Positions 23,121 to 34,857 of a stretch of 64,000 nt of DNA are shown in pieces (position 1 is the stretch's first letter; each line of letters opens with the position of its first letter). Both the position numbers and the translations under genes were made by a program. The notes beneath the pieces were generated by a model. It saw only the letters and a program-made list of their open reading frames with translations, was not told the origin of the DNA and ran no database searches. Source of the DNA: Epiperipatus broadwayi (taxonomy: Eukaryota > Onychophora > Udeonychophora > Euonychophora > Peripatidae); the NCBI GenBank assembly GCA_028023455.1, contig JAQFVV010012400.1, forward strand, positions 13,523,748 to 13,587,747. Reading direction: 5' to 3'.

Positions 23121-25229
23121 TTATATCATATTTCATAGTTCTACTGTACTAATTTTTAATTATCATTTTCATTGTCAACAGAATTTTACTAAAAACATAT
23201 TTAAAATGTTAATTGGAAATTAAGATTAACTAATTCTCTGTCTTCACCCCTATTGGAATTCTGATATTTAATTTGGATAAACTTCTATTTAGACTTATTT
23301 TTTGCTGTTAAAAAACTGTTTTATATATATTATGCATTATATATATATTTGAATTAGTAATTCTTTAGTTGTATAAGAATTCTTTTTCAAGATCAGTAAA
23401 ACAAATATGCAACTCAACTTCATCTCATATTTTTTTTTTATCTTCTCTGAATTCAGGTTGCTTCCCTAGTTTCCTTGGGGGGGGGGGGAATTAATACATA
23501 AAAGGTTATTTGAAACTTGCTTTAGTTCAGAAAATGAAATTTTTTAAAATAATTGTACTTATCCTCATTTACTTTCAATTAACATTTTAGAGAAATTTTT
23601 AATAAACTTCTGATAACAGAAACTACTGTCCCTTATATCATAATTACATTTCAAATATTCTACAAGCTTTTCATATTCAAGAACAATTCTTTTTATTCTG
23701 TTCTAAAATCATCTATTGTAAAATTGAGTAATCAATAAATACCAAATAGTATAATATTATGATGTCCCTATTGCCAGACTGATTAAGTTTTGCTTTTTGT
23801 TAATGATGAATAAAATTGAAAGTTGGAATTAATGTACTTACACATCTTGCAACTAACTTTTTACTTCAGCAATTTACTCAATTCTGACAAAGTTGTTTTC
23901 CTATCATAATTTATTTACCTTATCCAAAGATGAAATCGTTGGCCCAATACCTGTATAAATAGGATGCCTCCCTCACCAGTGGAAGGATATTGTTTTTATA
24001 GTCAGCAAGCTAATGACTTTCATCTGATGAACCAAGATTGATTTGAAATATTAACCATTTAGATAATAATAGCTAATTATAATTATGCATTTACTGATTA
24101 TTTCTGGGTGGCTAGATTAATTGGCCATGGACCAACTTTTTAAAAGAAAAATTTTAATTCTGCCTGTGATCTCAAAAGATTTCTCAAAGATATCTAATCT
24201 AACCTTATCCTGGATTATGACTATTGGAAGTAGATATGCTGATCACTGACAAGGCCTTTTAACATTACATAGGCTTTTTTGACAACTCTTTTATTTATAT
24301 ACATTTTTATTGAAATTTTTATAGCATTATATTTGTCTTTTTTTTTTTTTTGTTATGGCCATATAGTGATCATACTTTGTACCTTATAGGATTTTTTTTT
24401 TTTTACTATAGACATGATTTTCAATTGGTTCAAGATACAAAGACTAATTATTCCTAGTTTTTCATCTTAATAATTTATATAAACTAAGTATCATTGATGT
24501 GTATGAAATATATATATATATTTGTTACATACATTCACAAACAATTATATTGATTTCTTATTCACCTTTAAAAGGAAAAAAAAAAATATTGTTTTTACTT
24601 TATAGTTTACTGTATTTTTGGTAAAAGTAACAGGGAAAATAAATTATAATTTTTTTTTTAAGAATAAAAATTTTTACTTTTTAGTGAAAAAAAAATGCAA
24701 TGTTGTGCATGTTTTCTGTTCTCAAGGTTTCCTATGTAATTAATCTATTATTTTTTTTGAAATCATAGATTCAATTGACCTTGTGAAGAAGTATTGTATT
24801 TGTAGTTATATATAATATTGTAATGGGTTTTTTTTTTCAACATTTAATATTTAAAATATCTAAAATTATTAATGTAACAAGCAGTTTATTAAATATTCAT
24901 GAATAATTTATTAATAATTGCTATTATTTTATATTAACATGTGCATTTAATACATTCTTGATTTATTGATTTGATGAGTTAATATAAATGTAATATAGGA
25001 ATGGCATTAAGTTGAATGAAAATTTATTTTACTACAATATATATAAATGTTTCAGTATTATTTAAACCACACCATGAAGTCAAAGAAAATTATTGTTTAT
25101 ATTCTGGATAAGTTAGAAATTGCAATCAATTCAATTTTTGTTATAATCCTTAACCATGATTATATATATTTGTAAAGAGAATTAAACCACCAAACATCGT
25201 ATGATTACCATTTCCTATGCTTGCTCACA
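23121..25229. other. Unassigned AT-rich stretch
   Basis: It contains a poly-G tract (about 23478-23488) and many T/A runs. No gene or repeat edge was recognised. Confidence 0.45.
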
Positions 25230-25231
25230 AC

Positions 25232-25480
25232 TATTATTAAAACAGACAAAACTCTCCATACAGTAGGTGGCTGCTGGAGGGTTGCATTAGATCCTAAGAT
25301 CTAGGTGCAGTGCTCTCAGATCCAAGGCTCCTCACTGATGAAGGCCACAAGCCAGAAACTAGTCTGGGGATATTGGATGAGTAGGCACCAGATAGGGATT
25401 TTATGCACAAGCCTTCTGGCATTTTATTGATTACTCTAGCTTGCACTGAGTGCACTACTATATGAAGGGTTTTGCCTGTT
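25232..25480 (+). mobile_element. PLE-type terminal repeat fragment with hammerhead
   Basis: The segment runs from ACAAAACTCTCCATACAGTA to GGGTTTTGCCTGTTT and shares blocks with 27384-27621 and 42715-42825 (GATGAGTAGGCA, AGATAGGGATTTTATGCAC, TTGATTACTCT). The ends are inverted relative to each other, AAAACTCTCCATA against TATGAAGGGTTTTG. It contains the best hammerhead core in the window. No protein is encoded. I infer a solo terminal repeat of a PLE or a retrozyme-like element. Confidence 0.55.
25335..25359 (+). ncRNA. Hammerhead ribozyme core
   Basis: CTGATGA (25335-25341) matches the 5' core exactly. It is followed by A, a GGC/GCC stem with the loop CACAA (43-53), one A, and GAAAC (25355-25359), the 3' core. 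The unpaired A on each side of the 3-bp stem weakens stem II. The stem I and cleavage-site (GUH) halves upstream could not be assigned with confidence, so activity is open. Confidence 0.55.
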
Positions 25481-27383
25481 TTTGTAAAGAGAATGCTATT
25501 TACTTATTTGAAAATGACAAATGAAATTCACAATTATTATGTTGCCTTTTATATAATGATTTATAATACAGGTAGAATAGGGAACCATAAATTCTTGGAC
25601 TTTGCTTGATTAGAAGATACGAATTTCAGAAAAATTGCTCATATTATTTATACAATAAAAAAAGAAAATGTTTAAAAAATATTACTTATAAATAAATTAA
25701 ATGTCAATATATTGATTATATTTGCTGAAGACAAATATTGTTTCACACAGTATAGTGCACTTGATAAAATATAATTTATTAATGAATATTATTTTAAAAA
25801 GATTATTCAATAAACGAAAATAAAAGAAAAATATCCAAATTTAAATCCATTTCTTAAATTTACTAGATTATGAAGAATTGAAAAAGTTTCTTAGCTTTTT
25901 TGACATCATAGATAATTTAACATCTTATATTTATACAGCCTAGAATAAAAATTATCTAATTTATCATTCAACTTTTTCATAAATGCATGTTATAGAAATT
26001 TTAATTTTTGCATATGTTATTGCTACATGATGATGGTGTCCAGTTTTTGAGTTTGAGAGTTCTGGAATCTGAAAAAACTTACAGCTCTTGAATATATTGA
26101 ATTATATATATCCATAAAAAAAATAGTTTATTATATGTATTATATATTGACTTGGTAATATCTCTTGTATTCAACTAAATGGAAATATAAGTGTGCGCAC
26201 AAAGAGATGGAAACTAAAATAGGAACATATTCAGAATTAATAAAGTCTCGAAATAGTTTAAAGCAGTAATTAATCAAGTATTATTTTAAGACATTTATTT
26301 TATATAGTGCTATGTTTTTTAAAACTGTAATATTAATAAGCTAATGCACATGCACTTTGTAGATTTAACTATAAATGAATAATCTCACTTTCCAAACACA
26401 AGATAGTCTTTGTGGAAAGATAGAATGAAATTATCTTTTTGACCCAAACGTTTATTGGTTTATTAATATTACACTTATTATTTTAATAAATAAATGAAAT
26501 CTTAAAAAAAAAAAAAAATCTAAGCCATTTATATATTGTGGGGAGGAAAAGTGTCATTTTATAAAAAAGATCAATTCCCAAAGGGAATTAATACAAATAT
26601 TATTTCTTATCCTTTAGGACTGGAAATTTTTTTTAATTAAGTAATATTATTTCTGTTCGAAGATATATTTTTAAGCATTTTGCACAAAAACAATTGTATG
26701 ACTATTTTAATTTTTTTTAGGTATACCAGGCTGAATAATTAATCTATTTGACTATAAATGCTAAGGCATTTTTGAATTCAAGTCATATTTGCAATCTAAA
26801 GAGGAAAATGCTAGAAAAGGTTTTGTAATGATTGTTTGTAAGTTGAGAACTTATCCCATCCATTGCCTATCTTGATGAAGAAACCATATCATTAAAAAGC
26901 AGTTGCATGCATTAATGCATATGGACAAAGGAAATCTGTAGCCAGTGAAGGAATACAGTAGAAACTATATATATATTGTTGTGTCTTGTTTTATCTTTAA
27001 CTAAAAATCATTAATGAAATGCCATGGAAATTTATGTAGAGGAAGTTGAGAAAATATTTTGTTTTCATGTAATACCTTATTAAAAAACAAATTTCAATCA
27101 ATTAACTTTCTGATTAAATACATATTAATGAAAATCAAGAGAAATAATTACAGAAATGTTAAAGAAATGTAATAGTTTTATCAAAGAAAATAAAATATTT
27201 GTGCTTAAATTTTTATCAGAATTATGACTTGGAGAAAATTGCACACTAACCCAATAAATAAATTTCAGGGGGAAAAAGAAGAAAAATTGAAATCATTTTT
27301 TTTTTTTTTTTCTCATATAAAATTGAAATCATTTTTACATGAAGTTATTTTTAAAGTTTTTATACATATTCTTGATATATTTT
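25481..27383. other. Unassigned AT-rich stretch
   Basis: No coding motif was seen and no repeat boundary recognised. A and T homopolymers are frequent. Confidence 0.45.
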
Positions 27384-27621
27384 TATAAACAAAGCAAAAC
27401 TCTCCATACAGTATTGCCACCCTGTGCCAACCAGAGTAATCAATGAATGCCTGAAGGCTTGTGCATAAAATCCCTATCTAATGCCTACTCATCCAATATC
27501 CCCAGACTAGTTTCTGGCTTGATGAGTAGGCATTAGATAGGGATTCTATTCTGGCATTCATTGATTACTCTGGTTGGCACAGAGTGGCAATACTGTATGG
27601 AGAGTTTTGCTTTGTTTATAA
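27384..27621. repeat. Near-perfect palindrome of PLE-type terminal repeats
   Basis: Arms 27384-27493 and 27521-27621 are near-perfect reverse complements around a 27-bp centre. The right arm lacks about 11 bp (GCACAAGCCTT) present in the left. The centre contains the reverse complement of the hammerhead 3' core (GCCAGAAACTAGTCTGG). The outer edges are GTTTATAAAC or close to it on both sides. It is two inverted copies of the 25.2-kb repeat and would extrude as a large hairpin. Confidence 0.85.
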
Positions 27622-28180
27622 ACAATTAGGTGCTAGTATAAGATAGTGATCATGTGCTGCTTAATGATATATTTTTATACATAAATGTGTTTTCCTTTGT
27701 TGTTTTAAAAGATAATAATTTGCTGATTTAATTAAGATTGTTTGATAATTAATTTATATTATAATTGCTTGATATTCATGATTACAATCACATACTTATT
27801 GATTTACATGGTTAACACCATAAGCAAGTATTAAGATTAAGGAGCTTCTTTTCACCTACTTAAAAGTTTTTACTTGAAAAACTATTCCGGAGAAATAATA
27901 ATTAAATTTAATTATTATCATTTTAAAGTATAATGTCTAATATGCTGTGGCCGGTGTATATTCATATCAGAAATTATATATTGTGGCTAATAACTACCAG
28001 AAATATTATAGGTCATTACAATTGCAAACGTGTGCGGCAAAGTCTTAAACATCTTCTGATCTAAAATAATTTAAATTTCTAATTTTAAATAAAGTTAATA
28101 ATTAAGCAGTTTAGACTTTATTTTATTCATATGGTACTTTGGTATTATTCCTATTATGATGTATTACTCCGGTGACATGA
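27622..28180. other. Unassigned AT-rich stretch
   Basis: Nothing recognisable. Confidence 0.4.
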
Positions 28181-28318
28181 TTCTAAGCTTGTGATATGTT
28201 TAAAATAATACCTCCAAGAAATGTGCAGATAAACTTAATTGATAAAGTTTGTTCACAGATCTTGTGGAGGCATTATTTTAAAGATGTCACTGGGAGAAAT
28301 GTGTCATATCACGCGTAG
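28140..28318. repeat. Imperfect foldback element
   Basis: GTGATATGTTTAAAATAATACCTCCAAGA pairs imperfectly with the block around TCTTGTGGAGGCATTATTTTAAAGATGTCAC; the core match is TAAAATAAT-CCTCCA against TGGAGG-ATTATTTTA. The innermost ATAAACTT/AAGTTTGT closes a 6-8-nt centre near 28240. Small, non-coding and MITE-like. Confidence 0.5.
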
Positions 28319-29412
28319 TATGAAAGTTCAAGTGTAAAAAAAAAATTGGAGAGATATATTTAATTTGAAAAAAGGAAAAAAAAAGCATTACAATACTAAA
28401 TAAAAACAGATAGTTGTGCCTTTTTAATATGGCACTTTTTATGAATTTTTATTACGACACTCTGTGTTGCCAAAGCCATCCCTTTTCCCTACCAGCATAA
28501 TGCGACACTTTGTGCCATCATAAGTACCTAGCACATATAATACCAAACTTCAAATCGAAAAAAAAAAAAAATCTTACTTCCGATGATGGAAAAAGAAGTA
28601 TGAAAAAGAATCTTGAAACATTTTTTAAATAGTGAGCTGTAACAAAGTTTTAGCTATAAATTTAACATTATATTTTAATTTATTTTTTTTTTTTTTAAAA
28701 AAACATCTTTAAAGTTTTAGCAAAAAAAAAAATACAAATATATAATAGTTTTAGCTGTAAATTTTATATTTTTAAATATAAAACCATATTACTTACAAAT
28801 GCGAGAGATGTATTATATATATTGTTGAGAATAAAAAAAGTCACTATGGTGGACTTAACCATTTAATATCATCTAAAATGGAATGGAAAACTCAGTTTAT
28901 TTGACATGGATTAGTCATGCCAGGATCATCATAAATGGAAAGTGAATAAATATTACCAGATACAAACATCACTGGAGTAATACATTATAGTAGGAATAAT
29001 ACTAGAGTACCTAATAATGTTTTCATACAAGGATGATCAAAACTGGGTCAACACAACTTATTTCTTATGTACTATACTGTCATGAAAATCTAAAAATGAT
29101 TGTGGAAATCTTCAGCCATTGACTGGTGTCCTTAATGTTATTGTTATGTATCTAATTATAATCAAATATTATTTAAACATCACATTTAAATTGCAGGAGC
29201 ACTATTGAGAATGCCATCAGTTAATTCAAGTTCCCACTATTTCATTTATTGTTATAATTTTATTAATTCTGTCTTAGTTGTAAATGCATATGTTATGTCA
29301 TGTGTAAACAAAAATCATTTTAGTTTGGTTTAAAAACATATGTTGTCAAAAAGATTAACAAGTGTAATTTAAGGTTGTTTTTCTACAGCAGATAGTTAAT
29401 AATCATTGTCGA
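28319..29412. other. Unassigned AT-rich stretch
   Basis: 28420-28530 repeats a GACACTNTGTG phrase twice. No coding motif was found, though the end may contain eroded upstream PLE sequence. Confidence 0.4.
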
Positions 29413-29960
29413 TAGTTTAATCATGGTTATCCATCAGCTGTTATTAAGAAAGCATTAAATAGACAACAAAAAGAACCATCAAGAGAAAAGACAATCATTG
29501 GTACTGTAGTGTATCCATACATTCCAAAAATAGCAGACAAATTAAGGAAAATCTGCAACCAGTATAACATCAGAACAGCTTTCCATAGCCATACCACACT
29601 TCGAGGAATTCTAACATCTACAAAGCCTAAACTTGAAATGCTGCAAAGAAAAAACTGCATCTATGAAATACCATGTGAATGTGGAAGAACATATATTGGT
29701 GAGACCAGCCATCCCATTCACAAGCGCTTGCAAGAACATAAACTGATGATTAGAAGAGAGAAAACAGATGTGTCTAAGGTAGCAGACCATGTATGGACCA
29801 ATGAACACATTCGATTGGGAAAATACAAAAATATTGGATAAAGAAGAAAAGGTACAAAGAAACTGCTCACATGACAATGGCAAAAGGTCCCATAAGCCAA
29901 CCTAGTGTGACTATACATAATGTATGGAAACCACTAATCAACTTTGCTCTGAGAAAAAAG
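29413..29960 (+). pseudogene. PLE linker and GIY-YIG endonuclease
   Basis: The open frame runs from after a TAG near 29410 to 29841 and contains the PLE linker. YPYIPKIADKLRKICNQYNI is followed by FHSHTTLRGILTSTKP, which matches the 'LPYIxxLSxxIxRxL...TLRxLLxxxKD' region. The GIY-YIG nuclease follows as NCIYEIPCECGRTYIGETSH, with CxxC-like cysteines and then KRLQEHK, which carries the conserved basic/EH motif. At 29842 the frame breaks. The C-terminal end (HMTMAKGPISQPS, NVWKPLINFALRKK) is still readable in other frames to about 29960, so one or two frameshifts separate it. The RT is missing, so the copy is 5'-truncated. Confidence 0.85.
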
Positions 29961-30021
29961 TAGAAAAATCAAGAGGAACCTCATAGATAAGTATATGAAA
30001 TTACTACATACTGTTGCCTTT

Positions 30022-30108
30022 GGCAGGATGGCTCAGTTGGTTAGAGTGTTACCTTAAATTTCAATTATCAAGAATCTAAGGACCCAGGTTCGAATCCCAT
30101 GCTAGTAC
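30022..30108 (+). repeat. tRNA-like segment with intact A and B boxes
   Basis: TGGCTCAGTTGG (30029-30040) matches the pol III A box and GGTTCGAATCC (30087-30097) matches the B box exactly. CCTTA and TAAGG could form an anticodon stem around an oversized loop of about 20 nt. The acceptor ends do not pair well, so it is not a functional tRNA. Part of it (TTCGAATCCCATGCTAGTAC) recurs next to the hammerhead in the 58.3-kb copy, so it belongs to the element. Confidence 0.6.
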
Positions 30109-30132
30109 TGTCACTGGTCAGGCCAGCAACAC

Positions 30133-30164
30133 CTGAAGAAGAGGAGAAAAATACCTCTCGAAAC
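30133..30164 (+). ncRNA. Hammerhead-like motif
   Basis: CTGAAGA (one change from CTGATGA) is followed by a perfect AGAGG/CCTCT stem with a 9-nt loop, then C and GAAAC. A CTGG-TCAGG-CCAG hairpin and a GTC triplet lie directly upstream (about 30110-30125), where stem I and the cleavage site would be. The U-to-A change at a conserved core base probably impairs cleavage. Confidence 0.55.
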
Positions 30165-30168
30165 GTTG

Positions 30169-30252
30169 TGCATATACTAACCTGTTTGCTGTGATATTAC
30201 TAACAGTTAGTGCATATACTAACCTGTTTGCTGTGATATTACTAACAGTTGA
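30169..30252 (+). repeat. 42-bp tandem repeat x2 in PLE tail
   Basis: The unit TGCATATACTAACCTGTTTG plus a further 22 bp ending in AACAGTT occurs twice with a 42-bp period and almost no divergence. The copy at 58.1 kb has about four units. Confidence 0.9.
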
Positions 30253-30320
30253 ATGAATTTGGAATATTTAACTAAAATTAAACTTTTCTAAAGACATTCA
30301 ACACACATATTAAATGATGG

Positions 30321-31181
30321 AAATAGTCCAATATAAAAATACAGCTAGAACACCATCATCACAAACGTTCAGAAAAACACAATACATATTTATTGTATCA
30401 TCTCAAAATTGATAAATAAGCAGATAAACCAGAAATTTAGCAATTAATTTTTATATTTCTAATTAGAAATAGAAATATATATATTTTCTTTAACATATAC
30501 ATTTCCTCTCACACTTGCAGGTATAAATAGATATTATATGGCCAGGCACATTCTCAACATTGGAGAGCCAATGATTGTGTAATAGTGGGTTTTTATTAGA
30601 TAATGTCTGTAACAGATTCTCCACCTGTAGGAACATGAATTCTTTTTTTTAATAGTAATGAAGGTTGTGAATTTTTAAAATTGCATTTTTATTTCTTAAT
30701 GAGCACATTGATTGGCCCTGGTCCTCCCACCACGAATAGCTATATACTCTTTTGCCAACAACTAATTTGTTTGGCTATGGATCACCTCCCTGAATATTAT
30801 TTATTGATTAATCAGTGCATATAGAGTTTATTAATTTATGAATTAAAATCTACATGATTATTAATATTATATATAACAAATAAGAGTATAAATCCACTAA
30901 ACAAAAGCAGATGGTAGATATGTTGTTTGCATGATTAGTTGCATATGTTAACAAAAGCGTCATATTCTAGCAAATAAGCCTTAAAATGAATGAGATATAT
31001 GAGAACCTATTTGAATTAAATTATTATGGTTTCAGTTATAATAATATTTTCATTGACCAGTTGATCATAACAACCAAGATTTTGTTGTATTTGTTTAGAT
31101 TATGAAGAAAAAGCATTATATTTTAGAGGCTATGGATATCTTTATTATATATCAGAGTTCATGGGAATATATAAATTTATA
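30321..31181. other. Unassigned stretch
   Basis: No gene. 30520-30800 is slightly richer in G+C and includes CTCCCACCACG-like sequence, possibly a repeat fragment without a name. Confidence 0.4.
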
Positions 31182-31331
31182 TTGAAATTAAATTGAAAGG
31201 CTGCAAACCTTTCGTGCTTATTATAATACTTATCTGACAGCCAATCAGACAGCCATCATAACATCTGATTGGCTGTCAGATAAGTATTATAATAAGCGCA
31301 AAAGGTTTGCAGCCTTTCAATTTAATTTCAA
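31182..31331. repeat. 150-bp near-perfect palindrome (MITE-like)
   Basis: Arms of 68 bp (31182-31249 and 31264-31331) are almost perfectly complementary around a 14-bp centre. The outer ends are TTGAAATTAAATTGAAAGG and its complement. It is non-coding, and the low divergence between arms suggests recent formation or insertion. No target duplication could be assigned. Confidence 0.9.
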
Positions 31332-32480
31332 CTAACTATCTGTGCTTTATATAAAATAAATATTATTTACATAAATTTATATTACATTTCTGATTTTACA
31401 GATATATGTTATGAATTAGCTTGAATATAATGCATTATATGTATTACATATCAGTATATTTGATGTGGATATAGGATTGTTGTTCTTCTATTTATTTCTT
31501 CTTTCTCTCATTCTCTTTTCAATTTTTTTTATCTTGTAGTCTTTTTTCATTTTGAACAAAACAAATATAAGAAGTAGGCAGAATAGAAGATGGCTAAAAA
31601 TAAGAAAATAAAGATAGTAACAGTTTAAAAAAAAAAAAAACTTTTGAAAGATAGTTTGTGGTGGAAAGGTGAAAAGCAACAGATACCAGGATAACACTAT
31701 GGGTTCGGCAAATTAGTTCTCCTTAAATGTATTGTATATATATTTATTGATTGATTCACATAAAAGAAAATAATATTTTCAGAAATAACTGTTTACTTTT
31801 TCAGAATAATTGGAGACTGCTACTAGTAAAAATTGTTTGTCATTGGAGTTTAAAATAGATCTGATAACTAGTTACTTTTAAGATATTTGTAGATATTTTA
31901 AAGTTTAAATAAAAAAAATAAAGACTGAGTTTCTATGATGACAAGCAGTTTTAAAAAATCTATATTTAAATTAATTTTTTAATTATTGTAATTCTGCAAT
32001 TGTTAACAAGGATTTTTTAAAAATAAAAAACACATTAACTGTGTAAATATTTTAAAATACCTTAAAAACACAAAAGTTAATTTTTTAAAAATAAAGTTCA
32101 TATCATTAAAATGCTGTCATATTAATTTCAATATACATATATTTAGATATGCTATTGTCATAAAAATCTATATTTTAGGTCTGGTGCTAAAACCAATATT
32201 TGTTTGCATTATTATAAGGTAAAGTCTGCTTATGTGAATCAAATATTAGTACTTTTGCAAAATGTCACTTTTGCTATCCTCCCTATATGATTTAATGTTT
32301 AGATAGAGTCGTACATTAAAGCTCAGGGTCCATGGATCATCTTTTCTGGTTTTCAAACATAAATGTACATGCACATAGCAGTCATTCATAAATGAGTATG
32401 GTCATTCTAGATACAAGAAAAGTAAAAAACAAAGGAGAAAAACTGCTTTGGAAATGAGTTTTACAATAACTATACAAACC
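31332..32480. other. Unassigned AT-rich stretch
   Basis: Only short low-complexity open frames, for example a minus-strand T-rich frame at 31488-31697 with no family motif. Confidence 0.45.
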
Positions 32481-32484
32481 ATTC

Positions 32485-33460
32485 TGTGAACCACAAGTAC
32501 ATCTACATATAGAACATGCTGATCCATTTTTCTATTCAACATTTTGCAGTGCTATCTTTATTTCTTCAGCAGAAAACTTTTTTTCCTGAAATACCATGTT
32601 TAATTAACGCTCTTCAGTGAATTCTCTGTCATATATTCCTAATGGAATAATCAATATCACACCTAAAAATTTCTTTGAGACAGTATTAACCACTTCCACA
32701 AAAGCCATAAAATATCCCTTTAGGTTACATTGTTCATTTGTTTTACATGTCTAATCCAACAAAAATGTGATTTTACAATAATGGACTCAATAATACTACA
32801 TCTAGCAAGTTGAACTTACTAATTGATTTTATGATTTTGTTATTGTATTTTTAAAATTTTATCAAGAATTCTTAAATTAAACTTTTCAAATGACTTTATA
32901 TTGAGTCAATAGGATGTCCAAATCTCATTTCCAAGTAATGAATTTGGTAATGTAGCAGCTCAATATTTCGCTAACTTAGTTGCTATTTTCTTGTGATGAA
33001 ATACATTGTCTTTTAATGCAGTAGCAGCGCATTGGAATCTATGCTTTATCTCAACATCTAAGTTTACCTTGCTACTTATAAAAGTACCAAGGTATTTAGA
33101 TTAGTTTATATTATCAAGTTAACCATCGAAGGTAAAAATTGCTGGGGATTTTTTTTCCATCTCTGATTGACAACAAACTTGAATTTTTTGAACATTAATT
33201 ATTAAATCATAATCATTAAATGTTGTATTCAAAAACGTTAAGTATTTTTTATAAATTGTCTTTTGAATTAGCAAAAATAGCATAATCATCAGCTTACTGT
33301 CCAGAATCCAAGAAGACAATGTTTATGTTTTTGCTTTTAATTGATATAAATTAAAAATTCCACTATCACATTTATATATGTTGATCCCTATTTTATTAAG
33401 CTGCCTATAAAAAATTTCAAAGACAACTGCCATAAAAATTGAAAGCCATGTTCACATTAC
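32485..33460 (-). pseudogene. LINE reverse transcriptase C-terminal half (shared family, copy 2)
   Basis: The minus strand gives FNDYDLIINVQKIQV (about 33190-33230), the 'LxINxxKTxVM' block just after the catalytic YADD, followed by SPAIFTFDG. After a stop come KYLGTFISSKVNLDVEIKHR (the FxYLGxxI block), FHHKKIATKLA, an IKSFEKFNLRIL-type block, and then IIESIIVKSHFCWIRHV (about 32770-32810), the LRWxGHV block. The order and wording match the relics at 13.3 and 37.0 kb. Several frame breaks make it a pseudogene. The catalytic YADD itself is not intact near 33290-33320. Confidence 0.75.
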
Positions 33461-34857
33461 TATTCCATGAATGCCTTCATGTGCAAATGTAAAATGGTAT
33501 ATATGATTTTTTTTATATATTACACACACACATATATATACATGAAAAGAGAATTATTGATAAATAATATATATAAATTTAAAATAGTGCACATAAAATG
33601 TGTAATGTTAAAATATGCTATGCAGAAATTAAAAAAAAAAAAATCTATCCTTGATTTCAACATTTAAAAAAATAATTTATTAGTGATATATTGAAATCTT
33701 TATCTCATTTCTTTTAAAAAGGAAAAAAATACGTTTTACAATATATCATTATATATTGCCTTTGACTGTCTTATAATTATATATTCATATGTATAACAAT
33801 TTGCCAAATAATTAATTATCCATTGTCAAGTAATGTGGCCAGTTGAATGATATTTCTAATAAATATTTGTAATGCTATTATTTTAATAGTAGACTGTAGT
33901 GTTTAGAGTAACAACTTTTACCACTCTAGTGATCTGTGGGTGACATAAAAAAAAAGTGTGTTTTTCATTTTATCTGTTCATAGGTATTTAATTAGAATTT
34001 AATTCTTATTAATAAAAAACTAAATGCTAATTTTATCATAAACAATACTTTCAAAATGATAAAGAGATAGAAAAGTTGTATTGAGATAATCTGTTTCAAA
34101 AGCAATTTGTTCTAAATTCTTTTTGAGAAAATCTGCAATTACTTTTAATTATCTAGATCCAAGGAAGATTTGTAAACCTGTAATATAAATATTTTTTTTT
34201 TAAAAAAATAAAATCCATTAAAATATTTTAAAATCCAATATTATCATCACAGTTTCAAGAAGCATCAATCCATTGTAAAATAAAGATCTGTTTTCCTGAT
34301 CTATAACTTTTTTCATCATATTACTGCAATCAATTTTTTTTTAATTTCATCTATCTACTTGTTTTTCTGTCTTGTTTATCTACTCATTTCTTCTAGTAGT
34401 ATATGTTCAACTATTAATTCTTTCAGTGATGGTAATTTCTATGTACAACTCTCCATATTTTGTATAGTCTTTACAAAAGTCTTATAATATGCATTCAAAT
34501 CTCAGATCCATAAGTTAGTTAGCATTAGTAAAATACATTTGTTAAAAACTTTTCAATATAGGCATATTTCCTTTTAATATTATTTCTGCTGAAATGAATC
34601 TGTTCTGGTTTTGTGATTATTATTTATTTTATTCATTTATGTAATAAATTGTTTTTCTCTTCACTAGTATAATTGTAATTATAATTATGCTACTTTTTTT
34701 TTTCGCATTAAATAGTGAAGCTATAATTTTACTCTAATTTATAATAGCTTTGCTTAGCGCTTTCGAGATTTCATGTTTGTATCTCATACTCATAGCTTTG
34801 TAACTAACGATTGTTATGATTATGCAAATGTGTTTGAATTTTTAATTAGTCCATTGT
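33461..34857. other. Unassigned AT-rich stretch
   Basis: No confident feature. The 34.4-34.8 kb part may be tail sequence of the adjacent PLE relic. Confidence 0.4.

Larger units (their letters stand above)
29413..30320 (+). mobile_element. Penelope-like element, 3' part with structured tail
   Basis: A plus-strand PLE remnant made of the C-terminal part of the polyprotein (29413-29960), a tRNA-like segment (about 30022-30108), a hammerhead-like motif (30133-30164), a 42-bp tandem repeat (30169-30250) and a short tail that also occurs at 58.0-58.4 kb. The reading frame is the best preserved of any PLE in the window, so this is probably one of the younger copies. Confidence 0.8.

Noticed and set aside
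30022-30108. Functional tRNA gene
   Set aside because: Boxes A and B match, but the anticodon loop is far too long and the acceptor ends do not pair; the segment is shared with another PLE tail copy.
30169-30252. CRISPR-like array
   Set aside because: The repeats are directly adjacent with no spacers and belong to a retroelement tail in an animal genome.
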